NCBI GenBank assembly: GCA_025769875.1
Contig: JAGFNK010000108.1
Coordinates: forward strand, 62,001-126,000
Length of the DNA stretch: 64,000 bases
Direction: 5' to 3'
Origin: Russula earlei
Lineage: Eukaryota > Basidiomycota > Agaricomycetes > Russulales > Russulaceae
Both the position numbers and the translations under genes were made by a program. Positions 41,589 through 53,400 of this stretch are shown in pieces; positions within the stretch are counted from its first letter, which is position 1; each line of letters begins with the position of its first letter. Under the pieces are notes generated by a model. The model was not told the DNA's origin and ran no database searches. It saw nothing but the letters and a program-made list of their open reading frames with translations.

Positions 41589-43922
41589 ATGTCTCCTAGA
41601 GGTCCTATTATCCATGACATTGAAAAACTCATTCAAGAGGCATGCACCCAGCTTCATGCCCAGGTCAAACCCAACATCTCAGGTGTCATTCGTGAAATCA
41701 AGACTCGCACTGGTGTCGCTCTTCCTTACCACCCTGTTCGCAACCGTTTTCATGGCAAACATGTTCCTCCTAAACAGGCTCACATCAGCCAGCAGCTTCT
41801 CTCCCCAGAGGCAGAGAAAGTACTCATTGATTGGATTACTTTCCTGTCAGACACTGGCCACCCCCTCAGCAAGCGGACAATCCAGAAGAAGGCCGAGGTC
41901 CTCTGTGGGAAGAAGCCAAGCAAAACCTGGATCGTTTATTTTCTTTGACGTCACCCAGGGATCACACTTGGGAAGCCATCAGGTTTGGATCCAAAACGTG
42001 CCCAGGCCTTCAATAAACCGACTGTGCACAAACACTTTGACCTTCTCCTGGAGATCATTTGTAAGTATGAAATTCCAATTGAAACTGTATACAACATGGA
42101 TGAGAAGGGCTGTCAGAGAGGAGGTGGGCATAAAAACTCAAACCGGAAGTACTTTGTACACCGGTCACATCGGCCTAAATATAGAGTGCGTAGTGGGAAT
42201 CTTGAGCTCATTACAATCATTGAGTGTGTTTGTGCAGATGGTAACTACCTGCTTCCAGGGTTTGTCTTTTCAGGGAAAGAATTTGCACAAGAATGGTTTG
42301 AGGTTGACCCTGGCATTGGGTGAGTTGAATCGTCCGTTGTCTTTGAGGAAGCTAATTAAGTCATATCAAGCATTTCTATGTCCGAAAATGGCTGGACGGA
42401 TGACTTTCTCTGTAAAGAGTGGTTCAAAAACTCATTTATTCCTCAGGCAACTGCACGAAACACTTCCGGCAAACCTATCCTTCTTATCTATGATGGCCAT
42501 GGTTCACATGAGAAGCTTGAGCTCATCAACCTTGCCCGAGAGCACAACATCATCCTCTTCTGTCTCCCGCCCCACACGACTCATAAACTCCAGCCCCTTG
42601 ATGTTGGAGTTTTTGGTCCATTCCAACATGCCTGGTCCGAGCGATGTGACAAGGTTGTTGAGGATACTGGTGAAGAGATGCTCCGTGAAGACTTTGTCAA
42701 GGAGTACATGGATGTCCGCAGCAAAATGTTCAAGCCAACAACAATCATTACCGCATTTCGGAAAAGTGGCTGCTGGCCAGTTAATTGTGATGTCTTCACT
42801 GATGAAGACTATGCACCTAGCATCCCAACGTCCACATCTTCATGCCATGTACCAAGGAGTTTCCCTCTTGGAATCCAGAATCTTGATGATGAATCTGGTG
42901 ATGACTACCCTGCCTATCCAATGGGAAATCCTGACAAAGACAACGAGTCGTCTTCGGATGACTCAGATGATACCATCAACAATGATGAGAACCAGCAAAC
43001 TGACAATGTGATTCTTCCAGCTGTCCCACACTCACATCACGCTCCTCTCGCACCACCTATTGTGCCGAACTCTACCGTGCTCACCGTTCGTGCACCCTCA
43101 GTGCTCCTGGAGCCTGCCCCACCAAGCATGGCCTACACATCGACAGCCCGGCAAACACGGAGAGTCACTGGTCAACCTGCCGTGTCCCCAGTCCAAGCTC
43201 AACTCAATACACTTTCACAAGCATACAGCAACCTCTCACAGCAAATTATGGAACTCCGTTCAGAAAATTCGATGCTCAAAGCCCACTGCACTATTGCAGG
43301 AACTGAGATCCAGGATCTCAAATGGTGACTCAATACCAAAGAGAATAGGCCTCAAAAGCGGTGCAAACTCAATGTCAACACAAGGTGGCTCAACTCCGAT
43401 GAAGGCTTGAGGCTTGCAGAAGAACAGGAGGCATTGTGGGTGGCTGAAGAGCAGAGGAAGCGCGAAGTGAGAGAGCAGCAAGTGGCAAAGGAGGCAGAAA
43501 GGGATGAACGACGACGGCAGAGGGATCCGAATGCACCATTCACAGGCACACTAACCTCAAAAACAAAGGCCGACCTTCAAGACATTGTGCAGGTCTTGGG
43601 ACTCACCACAGATGGCCAGAAGAAGGATATTTTGGCACGGATAACTGCTCATTTTGATGCCAACCCCATCTTGCGTGATGATTCATGCTTTGAAGGCATA
43701 TTCAACCGGACAAGGAGATGGCCTACTGTGCAAACTAAAGAGGAGACCTCAAACACGAGAGCCACCTCTGCTGGACCCTCATCTGAACCATTGTCCCTCC
43801 CTCCTCCACCGACCCCGCTCTCTTCAAACATTGTAAATATTTTCCCTCGGCATCTGATGCACCCACCACTACCATACCACCATCCTACCGGCTCTTATTC
43901 TCACCATAATATGCAGAACTGA
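41589..43922 (+). pseudogene. Pogo/CENP-B-type DDE transposase with C-terminal SAP motif
   Basis: ATG 41589. An N-terminal helix-turn-helix/CENP-B-like half (residues ~1-120: HPLSKRTIQKKAEVLCGKKPSKTW) is followed by a DDE_1 catalytic domain: YNMDEKG near 42091, ILLIYDGHGSHEK near 42478-42517 and LPPHTTHKLQPLDVGVFGPF near 42565-42625. An acidic Asp/Ser tract follows, then a coiled-coil-like segment. A SAP-type motif (TKADLQDIVQVLGLTTDGQKKDILARI) at about 43567-43650 would bind DNA. The frame is constant, with one 51-nt intron (42320-42370), but TGA at 41946 and 43326 interrupt it, so this copy is dead unless read through. Confidence 0.85.
42320..42370 (+). other. Intron in the pogo-like transposase
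   Basis: GTGAGT...CTAAT...CAAG, 51 nt. Removing it joins VDPGIG to ISMSENGWTDDF in frame and removes an in-frame TGA. A branch-like CTAAT lies 15 bases before the acceptor. Confidence 0.7.
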
Positions 43923-44451
43923 TTCTCATTAAATTGCTTCCTGATGCTTATACATAATGTACATAGTTCATCTATACTAACTGGATCTCGTTGTGTTTGA
44001 ACGCGGCAACAGACACTGCCATAGCGGAGATGCAACCAGTTGTATGAGTCAGCATGACAATCCGTGATGAAAGTTTTGAAACTCCCAATTTTTTGGACTT
44101 GCACAATCGGCTTCCTTCCGACACAACCACCCATCCATCTTATACTAAAGTGATGCTTCAGGGGGCTAGTTCATATATTATCACATCAGATTCCAAAAGA
44201 TCGATCATAAAAATATGTTGTTGATCCATTTCTATTCGTGATTTAGTAAAAGTTTTAAAACTCCCCACACATGATAGTACACTGTGTGGGAGAGCAAAAT
44301 GAAAAGTTGACAAAATGACAAAGGTATGCAATGTTATTTCTCCCTGCCATATGTACAAAACTCATCCTTCCTCCAGTCACCGCTCTGCTGGCTCACACGC
44401 AGCCAGCCGCCAACAGTTCGAAACTTGAACACCGCCGCTCGCGTTCGCCTC
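43923..44451. other. Sequence downstream of the pogo-like transposase
   Basis: No ORF supported. Two similar words, AGTTTTGAAACTCCCAA (44069) and AGTTTTAAAACTCCCCA (44251), occur about 180 bases apart and may be subterminal repeats. The transposon right end is not defined. Confidence 0.3.
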
Positions 44452-44597
44452 TTCCGTTGTTGGACAGGACCAGGGAAAGCTTCCCGCAGTTGGTGAAGGG
44501 AACCTCCAGCTCTATTTTGAGGGTTATGTTGTGGATGAGCCAGGTGAATGGAGCAAGCTTTCATGTCCAAGGGTCAACAGCAATTTCCTGGTTTCAG
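44452..44597 (+). pseudogene. Candidate exon of an unrecognised gene
   Basis: Frame VGQDQGKLPAVGEGNLQLYF, then EGYVVDEPGEWSKL, then NSNFLVS, ending at TTTCAG/GTAAGT, a strong splice donor. The composition is that of a folded protein, unlike the surrounding repeats. No family recognised and no second exon identified; possibly captured by a mobile element. Confidence 0.35.
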
Positions 44598-44599
44598 GT

Positions 44600-45067
44600 A
44601 AGTATGACGCACCACATATGGAAGACATTTCCTGATGGCTCGCATAATAAAAAGCCACATTTTTTGAAGTGTGAGAGGGGTAAGCGGTGTGAAATGCGAC
44701 GATCATAGTGCGCGAATGCCGTGTCACGCACGAGAAACGCCAAAAGGTGCCCGACAGCAGCACACTGTCGCTCACCGCGTTGCTCCGACTACTGAGCCAC
44801 CCCCCCATTGTTCATCATCGTTCGCCACCGCCGTACTTGAGGGCTCGCAGCCCACCATCGCCTTGCCTCGCCCATTCACGCGCAATCGCAATCGCTGCCT
44901 CAACGCACGCCTTGCATCATTGTTTCGATTTTGTCTTATCGCTCTTCTGTCAGTCCTTGTCCAGTCCCATAAATGTGCCCTTCTCGTGTGCTACATCATA
45001 AATAGTTGTATCATATCATGTGCTCAGCTGTAGGGATAATGTAATTTTATCATGCTTGGGGTCAGCA
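44600..45067. other. Unassigned stretch before the tandem repeats
   Basis: A C-rich low-complexity stretch (about 44700-44960), reminiscent in composition of the X interior, then AT-rich sequence. No supported ORF. Confidence 0.3.
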
Positions 45068-45717
45068 CCCCAAAACGTGAAAATTCAACGAGTGAAACCA
45101 ATTATTTGGCTGCCTCTGGATACAGTACATGAGGTTCTACTGTCCAAGTTTCAAGGCAATCCATTGAGAAATGGTTGAGATATGACAGTTCGAAAAATCG
45201 CATGCAGATGGGCACCCAAAAATTGAAACTTCAAGAACTGATAATTAGACACCAACTCTTTGGCTGCACCTAGACACATTATATGAGATCCCACTGTCCA
45301 AGTTTCAAGGCAATCCATTGAGAAATGGTTGAGATATGGCAGTTCGAAATTTCACACTCAGATTGCACCCAAAAATCGAAACTTCAAGAACAGAGAATTA
45401 GACCCCAACTCTTGGGCTGCGCCTAGATACAGTACATGAGATCCCACTTTTGAAGTTCCAAGTCAATCAATTCAGAAACAGTTGAGATATGGCAGTTCAA
45501 AGTTTTGCACTCATGTCAGCACCTGAAAATCGACATTTCAAGAACTAAATATTAGGCTCCCATATTTTAGCTGCACATAGATACAGTATATAAGGTTCTA
45601 CTGTCAAATTTTCAAGGCAATCTGTTGAGAAACTGTTGAGATATAGCAGTTTTAATTTCGCACTCGAAATGACATCCAAAAATGGCAAGTGCAAGGTCAC
45701 GTGAAAACGACAATAAA
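45068..45717 (+). repeat. Tandem repeat (~152 bp x 4) ending in an X-like terminus
   Basis: Four degenerate units start near 45068, 45214, 45366 and 45519, with a partial fifth at 45673. Each contains CACCCAAAAATYGAAA, GATACAGTACATGAGRT, TTTCAAGGCAATCCATTGAG and GTTGAGATATGGCAGTT. The block ends CACGTGAAAACGACAA, then TAAAGACC of LTR C, whose empty site (33962) reads TTTAAGACC. The end resembles the X terminus GCTGAAAACGGCAA/TAA, so this may be the right end of a related element (Y). Confidence 0.6.
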
Positions 45718-46007
45718 GACCTACCTTCCTCTACTCTCTCTTGCATGTTCAAGGTCTAAGACAAACTTGAATGCATATAGCTAGTGGAACCAGCCCTAGT
45801 CTATCCCATTACAACTTACCCTAGCTTCTCAACAGACCAAGTCATACTAGGAAGGGTCTATTGGCCATAACCTGTTTAGCATAAAACACTTCAACCACTG
45901 CAGGAATCTTTACTCTTTACAACAGGAAACAGCCTGTTCTTTGAACACTGCTCTACAAACAAACTAGTCTTCAGGCTTAAGAACTGACATGGCTTGTTAC
46001 TGTGACA
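45718..46007 (+). repeat. LTR family C, 3' part
   Basis: Matches 33967-34254 with substitutions and ends GTTACTGTGACA. The left part is cut by the tandem-repeat element at a TTAA site. Confidence 0.75.
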
Positions 46008-46031
46008 TCAGACCAAGCTTAACATTCCACA

Positions 46032-46158
46032 ATGGCTTCTACATTGAACCTGCCTATCCTCTCTGAACCCTACATCAAACCAGCTACCTCATCTAACCCT
46101 TTTGAACACCAACTCATCACTAGACATAATCAAGACAATCTACCTGAACAAATCACTG
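46032..46158 (+). pseudogene. gag: C-family gag, N-terminal fragment
   Basis: ATG at 46032 gives MASTLNLPILSEPYIKPATS, then EHQLITRHNQDNLPEQITG, matching the degenerate start region of the C gag at 34281-34405 and showing where its ATG was. Homology stops after ITG at about 46158. Confidence 0.7.
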
Positions 46159-46414
46159 GTGGTGGGGTGAGTGAGACAAGACAACATGGAGAGTGCCAAC
46201 CGAATGAGATTCACGGACCATTAGGGAGATATTAATGGGATAGTGTACTGTAATCAATAGCTATCAGAACATACATACAGGACCGAATAGATGACCAATG
46301 ACCAATGACAGGGACCAGATCACATGAAGCAATTTGGGGGGCATGCATACACACCGTCGCGGGCAGGACCATCTACCGACGCTGAGTCGACGTCTACATG
46401 CATCCCCATACCTT
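46159..46414. other. Intergenic, downstream of the PH-like gene
   Basis: About 255 bases between the retroelement fragment and the stop codon (46415) of the minus-strand gene. It should hold that gene's 3' UTR. No ORF or repeat recognised. Confidence 0.4.
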
Positions 46415-49249
46415 TTATCCTGAAACAAAGTCCAACGCCGAGTCGAGCTTGCTCACCAGCCGCTCGGGGCTGAACGCCTTTCCACGGCTCGAGCTTTTCG
46501 CCTTGCCCTTCCCTGCTGGATTCGCCTCCGAGCGCAGCATCTCCCCCGACGCGCTCGAACGGCGTGGCGACAGCTGGATCGTCTTTCTTGATGTGGTTGT
46601 CGTCATCGTCGCAATCCCAGACGTCATCGCCTCGGACAAGCCAGCACCCGCCAACATCGCTGAGGACGATGCCGATGCCGAACTCGACGCCGCCGCAGCC
46701 GTCGCCGGTCGGATTGATCCTTCCGCGAGAAAAAGAGAACCGTCGGACCGCGTCGTCGGTGGTGATGCGCCTGATTCCTGCACCGTCACCGTCGACGTAA
46801 TCGTGTTCGCCGCAGTCGGCACGGCCATGCTGCGTGCGGGGGCCGAGGAAGCGACAGCGCCTCGGTTACTATCCTCGCGCGCGCGTCTGTGCCTGCTCTC
46901 ACGGTGGCTGCATATGGACTTCCCACCGCTGCCGTCCTCGCTGAGCACCTCCATCGCCCGGGCAACGCCGCGGCCGCGGCCGCCATCGACGGATATCAGC
47001 GAGCGGGTGCGCACGATGCCACCTGCGCTGACAGTACTCGTCGTGACGCCCGTGCTCTGAAATGGCAGCACGCTCGGCGCCGTGAGGAGAGCGGGCGAGT
47101 CGGCTGAGAGAAGGCCCATGTTTGCGCCGGGCATGATGTCGCTGGGGCGGCGACTCATGGGCGATGTGGGTGCGACCTGCTCGGACATGGCCACGCTCGA
47201 AAATGTCGAGGACGAGGCGGTGGAACGGATGTGGCGGTTTGGGTGACTGGTCACCGGATCCGTCACCGCGGTCGCGGTACTGTTGTTGTTCAAGCCGGCG
47301 AGGGCTTGACGAGTAAGATCCCTCATCCATGAGTCCCATTCGAGTTCGCAATCACCGTCGTCGCCGCAATCGTCATCGCCGTCGAAGTCGAATGGTTCAA
47401 GATCTGCTGTCAGGTTCGAGGGTTTTTTGCGCAGCTCTGTGCTACTGAGCTTTGGGACCGATGGCTCCAGGGGCGGTCCCCCCCGCAAGATCCAACTCAT
47501 AGCATCGCTCACGTTTCCCAGGCCAGATCGTTGTGCACGTTGGGATACCTCGGTTCGCCATTCAGGATATGGACAGGATGATCCGCGTGGAGTACCAGCG
47601 TGCGAAGAAAGCAGTGAGGAAGGGGAGGAAGGTGAGGAGAGAGAAGAGAGAGGAAGCAGGTGGTTGGGAACCAAAGTGGAGCTGATCTTGTCTGGTGAAC
47701 ATCGGTGTAAGACACGTAGAAGGTTCGAGTGAGCTGTGCAAAGTGGGAGGTTGTCAAAAAGCTACCAGGTGGATGCCCTAGACTACGCACCGTGTTCATT
47801 CAAAGTATCTAAAACGAGCCAGGTTCCTTGTGTGCCGTCGCCAACATTGATGTCATACCAAAGGCTCTCGCTCTTGACATCTAGCGTTCTGCCCTCACAC
47901 GAGTCCTCCCTTGGAATGCTGTTACTGTTACACCTTGATCGATCGCCACCCTCTATCGCACCCTTGCGTTGTTGCTTGATATCCTCTTTTGACTCACGAC
48001 GCCCCCAAAGGCCGCTGTCGTTCTCCCGCGTAATTGTTCCGCCAGACCAAGGGTCATTCCACTGTTCGACCATCGTCGGTGAAGATGAGAGTTGGGGCTC
48101 GAGTACGCTGGAAGGACAGCCCTCGACACGAAATTTGGCACAGACGATGTGCGGACTCGGCAAGGGAGCCGTGGCAGCATGCACCATGTCCTCCTGACCG
48201 CGCAAGGTTGTGAGCATGGCGAGCGAGCATGTATGAACGGGCGTAGGATCCTGATGGCATGTTCCGCCCACACGTCGTCAAATTAGATCAATAAGACAAG
48301 CAACGAACGCCGCCTCGGCAGCTAGACCACGGAACGTGCGACTCACTGTTCTAGATTTCAAGAGGCTCAGCATCCCCTGGCGAATGACGAGATGCCGATC
48401 ACGCCACTCCAACTTCGTCTTCCTGCGTTTGCGCATCGACTGCGTCGCATGCGGCCCGCCGGCACCACCCATGCCCGCGCCCGCGCCCACGCTGGCACAC
48501 GCGCTGCGGGACTCACCCGCGCCAGGGTCCTTTGCTTTCCTGATTCTGTTCGGGGAGGGGGCGTCAGAAGCGCACGCTGGACCGAGCGCGTGCGAGTCCT
48601 TGTCGTTGACGATGACGCGCAGGGCGCGCACGTCGAGCTCGAGGTAGGGCTTGATGTACTCGAGCACGACCTCCCGCTGTAGGCGCACGATCGTCCTCGG
48701 CGGGTGAAGCTCGAGCAACTCGTGCGGACGCAGTCGATACCACGCGAGCGAATAGTCGTCTTCGAGCAGCTGGCCCGTCGAGAATGCGAGCATCGTATAT
48801 TGGTGCGCGGGCAGCACCGTCGCCGCGGAATGCTCCGTCGGCGATTCCGGAGCGAAGGATGAGGTGACACGCTGGTTCGGCGTCTGGCGCATGCGCAGCT
48901 GGCGAGGAGGATCCATGAAAAAGTAAGACTCGAGGTCTGCGGTGGGGTCATCTTCTTGTGAGCCGTCGTGGTTGCTATCGGACGAGTTGCGAGCAGAAGC
49001 GAAGGTGATAGGTGACACGGGGCGTCCTCGTGAGGATAAACAATCATTGTTGGCGACGCTTCTGTTGAACACTTTCGCGAGGATAAATTGCTTCACTTCT
49101 GAGATCTTCCAGGTCGAGTCGAACTGAGCTGTGAGCCATTGGTCCGACGCGACTGAGATCCTCGGCATCAAGAGCCCGGCACTAAGAAGACAGTATCGTG
49201 ACTCACCAAACCGACACGCGATCGGAATAAGGACTTGGTCACAATTCAT
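46415..49249 (-). CDS. PH-like domain signalling protein (875 aa, four exons)
   Basis: Minus-strand gene with exons 49249-49207, 49152-48347, 48250-47791 and 47733-46415. All introns are GT...AG and the spliced length is a multiple of three. Start MNCDQVLIPIACRF. Residues ~15-45 (DQWLTAQFDSTWKISEVKQFILAKVF) suggest a ubiquitin-like/RA-type fold, followed by a low-complexity stretch and LPAHQYTMLAFSTG. A PH-like barrel is suggested by KRRKTKLEWRDRHLVIRQGM, a ~100-residue insert, SLWYDINVGD and a final helix GTWLVLDTLNEHAHSNLLRV. The C-terminal half is Ser/Thr/Ala-rich and probably disordered. It would act as a membrane-associated adaptor. Domain calls are from motif shape only. It is GC-richer than the transposon sequence and intact. 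Confidence 0.6.
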
Positions 49250-50485
49250 AGGGACAGATTGATAACTGGGAAGCGTTTACCAGCCGTGCACTAAGGCAAC
49301 GCCACCTGTGGATGCGGGGGTAGTCGCAATGCCACTAGTAACGGCATGACCGTGACATATTCGGTACACTCACTCCCCGCCACATGCTACACACAATACA
49401 TACACAAGATTAATGATACCCTAACAAACTTCGTAAGATTTGATATCTCGCAAAGAAGGCCTTCGAGAGCCGCCATTTTCCTCACTCCGCCGCGTTTTGC
49501 CAAGGACGCTTCAAGTTGGCCACTACTAAGATAGGACTACGAAGTAGTAGAACCAGATGCTAGCAACGAGAAAGACAACAGACCGCTCCTGGAAACGTCC
49601 CCATTGTCACTCATCTCGTGTACTAATGTGAGACGTCGCAAGTTTGTCAAGAAACCTCATACTTCTCATTCTTCTTTCTGCGGCTGCACACACGAGTTTG
49701 TCAGTAGTGCTTCAAGAAATAGAGGAAGCCATACCGTTTTCTTACCGAGTTTATAGGAAATAGCATGATGATCAGAAAATGACATCTACAGAAAACAATC
49801 CACGCACAGCGATCTGGCTCAGTAGAAAGTAGACAAGCGCCAGGATGAAGGAATATGGCCATATTTTGTAACTATGAACTCCTGCAAATCACCTGTCAAA
49901 TTATATAAATATAAACTTTTAAGGCTGAATTGAATCGAATTTATATAATCCAACTGGTGATTTGGGGCAACCCATATAACTCCATGCAACTACAGTAATT
50001 GTTTGGTTTGGAATGGGAGGGCAACAAATTGAATTTGTAAGAGACTGACTCAGTATTTTGATCCCTGAGTTGACTTTTAGTGGACTGGACTTATCCATTC
50101 CTGATGGATGTTATACCATAGCAGGAAATTTCCAATTACCCCTGCCGTGGTCAGCGTGAGAAGATACCTCCGTACTGGACTATTTTACCACTCACTTCGT
50201 CTATTGCCACAGTCGCCATTGCTAGCTCTCTGAACTCCGACAAGCCTGAGGGTGTGGCTTCAGGCTGGTTCTGAAACATCACCAGCAATGATCTATGGTA
50301 GTTTGGAGGTCTAGACTTGAACTCCAACTGAAGCGTACAAACGCACTGCATCTCTATATCCAGTTAGATGATCAGATCAGATCCACTTTTACTGGGATTA
50401 GTGGTAAGAGGCCCTGAGGAAGAAGCTGTACGCCGTGCCATCTATGAACTGCAGCCTGACCGACAACGCATTCCCTTCTGCAGTG
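49250..50485. promoter_or_regulatory. Shared upstream region of the PH-like and NLR genes
   Basis: A 1.24-kb region between divergent starts (49249 minus, 50486 plus), AT-rich in the middle (49860-50050). No ORF above background and no recognised mobile sequence. It presumably contains both promoters; no TATA box can be assigned with confidence. Confidence 0.5.
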
Positions 50486-53400
50486 ATGACTTCTACAACC
50501 ACCTCTCCCAACTTACAATCGATTCTCGATGCCGCGTTAGACATCTATGCCAGGCAGACAGGGATTGATCTCACAAGACATCCCTCTGCTGAGGAGTTCC
50601 AGAGCTGCCGATCTCCGGAGGACATCATCCAGCTACTTCACAAAAGAGAGAATGCGTTCAGGGACTACAAGGCCGGACACCAGTTATTCGACTTGCTTGG
50701 CCCTGTAATCCAAGCTCTCCATTCTGCCATCGTCGAGATTAATGTCCTGCCAGTGGTGAGCTCCACAGGCCCGATTCACGTCATCGGGTTGTATCTTTAT
50801 GCGTCCCCTTCCAGGTGCCGTTTCAACTAATCTTTGTTGGTATCGATGTGCTCTTGGCGGTGCGGAGCTCATTTCCATCCCTAATGCAGACTTTTTTAAT
50901 ATTTAGCTTCAACAGGCTGCCATTAGCGTCGGTGGAAGTTACGATGCGCTTATTGACCTCTTCGAATGCATCGGGTGCTTCCTCAGTCGCCTCGATGTCT
51001 ATGTGAAAAATATCCCGTTCTCTTATCCGATGGCAGTCACAATGGTGAAGATAATGGTGGAAGTGCTCACTGTGCTTACTCTTGCGACGAAACAGGTCAG
51101 GCAAGGGCGGTTAAGTAAGTGCTTCGTTTCCTGCGCATCATCTATGGTTGAGCGTGGCACAGGGACATTTGCCAGGAAATTGTTGAAAGATCACGAAGTC
51201 GAAGATGTTCTACGGAGGTTAGACCGACTTACCCGGGACGAGGCTCGAATGACAGCCACTCAGACGCTTGAGGTTGTCCACGGTCTCGTAAGTAATGTAA
51301 AGGTAGTCATGGATGGTGGGCCACCCTTACTCAGATCTCCGGTAAATGGCTGACTAGAGTCCTATTCACTAGATGGCACAGCCTCAACAAAGGAAATTCG
51401 GGAGGCTTTAGGTATATTTTCCTACGTAGGGCTTGTGGCATTTCTAAGGCGAATTTTAGTGACGATGCAAGAGATAGTAAATGATATCAACAAGATAAAT
51501 CGTGAGCCTTTCTTTCTGTGCCAGTATTCCTGGCCGTCGAGGCTGAAATGCTTCACAGGTGACCAGCTGCAAAGGGACATCCGCAGTTGGCTCTCCCCTC
51601 CAGATCCATCCGAAGACTACAATAACGCCCGTAGATACCACCACGACGGAACGGCGACGTGGTTTATTCAAGGTACAACCTTCGAAGAATGGATAGCAAG
51701 GGGTTGCATCTTGTGGGTCCATGGCAAACGTACGTGTTTTACTAGGTTTCTTTTTTTCTCATCGCCTCATGGTCGCTTGTCCTTTTATAGCCGGTTCTGG
51801 AAAGAGTATATTTTGGTGTGTGTAGCCCCGATTCTTCTCATCCAGTTCATTCATGTTCGTTAATAGCTCCTCTATCATCAATGAGGTCAAAGAAAGATGC
51901 GAAACTGGAGTAGCCTTTATGGCGTATTTTTACTGCTCATTCACAGCCAAAGCAAAGCAGGACGTCCGCGGCCTGCTCACCTCCCTTATTGCCCAACTTT
52001 GCGCTGAATCCGATGCGTGTTACGGTATCATTTCTGCCCTTTATAAAAAGTACAATGCCGGTTCTCAACAGCCCGACGACGATGCCCTTATGAAATGTTT
52101 TAAGGACATGCTCAACCTTCCAGGACGACCCAAAATTTACATAATTATGGACGCCCTGGACGAATGTCCAAACACAGACATCGTGTCCCCCCGCGAACGA
52201 GTTCTTAAGTTTGTAAAGGAGCTTTGTCTTTTACGCGTTCCAACTCTACGGATCTTTCTCACCAGTCGATCCGAAGCCGACATCGAAGCTGACCTTCTTT
52301 CGTTGAAGTCTCACTGTGTCTCGGTCTGTCTTCACGACCAATGGGGACAGAAACAGGATATCGCCAATTATGTCTGGTCTTTTGTTCACTCAGACCGAAA
52401 TATGCGGGAATTGAAGGCGAAGGATAGAGAATTGGTCATCAACACGCTTTTAGAGAAGGCCGATGGGATGTAAGTCATCAGTATTATGCAAGTCACGACG
52501 GTCTCTCACGCGACGTGTAGGTTCAAATGGGTTGTCTATCAGCTAGAAAACCTTCGCCAATGCTTTCCAGCGACTCTTCAGGACGAATTAGACATATTAC
52601 CAAAGAGTCTGGAGGAAACGTACAAGCGCATTTTGTTAAGGATCGATAGGGCAAAGCGAAAATGCGCCTACCGCCTCTTTCAATGTCTCACAGTGTCAGA
52701 ACGTCCTCTTCGTGTCGAAGAACTTGCCCAAGTCCTTTCCATTCGGTTTCACGATCAAAATCCTCCCGAATACCACCAAGACTGGAGCGTCAAGAATGCC
52801 CATGGTGCCATTCTATCTGCGTGTTCCAGCCTCATTTCTATTGTAAACGTCGACGGTTCCCCTGTCGTTCAGTTTTCGCATTTCTCCGTGAAGGAATACT
52901 TGACATCGGATCGTCTCGAGGTCGCAGGGGGGGACCTTTCCCTATTTTTTATTCACCCTCCGGCGGCACATATGACTCTCGCGCAAGCTTCCCTCAGTAT
53001 CCTTCTCGAGCAGGACCAGGTCGATAGAGATGGTATGGAACACTTCCCACTTGCAATCTACGCCGCTCAGTACTGGGTTCTCCACGCTCATCTCGGCAAC
53101 GTGTCAGCAAGCATCAACAATCTCATAGAGCGGCTTTTTGACCCGGAAAGGCCATATTTTGCAACATGGGTCTGGATATACGATATGGACTACCCTTTCC
53201 GGGAGCGTATGTCCACGGCCCACCCCCTCGAGACACCGCCGGAGACCGTCCCATTGTACTACGCCACACTATGTGGTTTTTACAACCCCGTGAGACATCT
53301 CATTACGGTGTCTCCCCAAGATGTCAATGCTAGGGGAGGTTACCACGCTACCCCATTCCATGCTGCCCTCGCCAAAGGATACACCAACATTGCAATTCTG

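Noticed and set aside
41575..43011. 478-codon plus-strand frame overlapping the pogo-like transposase
   Set aside because: Out-of-frame shadow; the transposase motifs are in the other frame.
45068..45717. CRISPR-like repeated block
   Set aside because: Repeats are ~152 bp, degenerate and contiguous without spacers, and the DNA is fungal.
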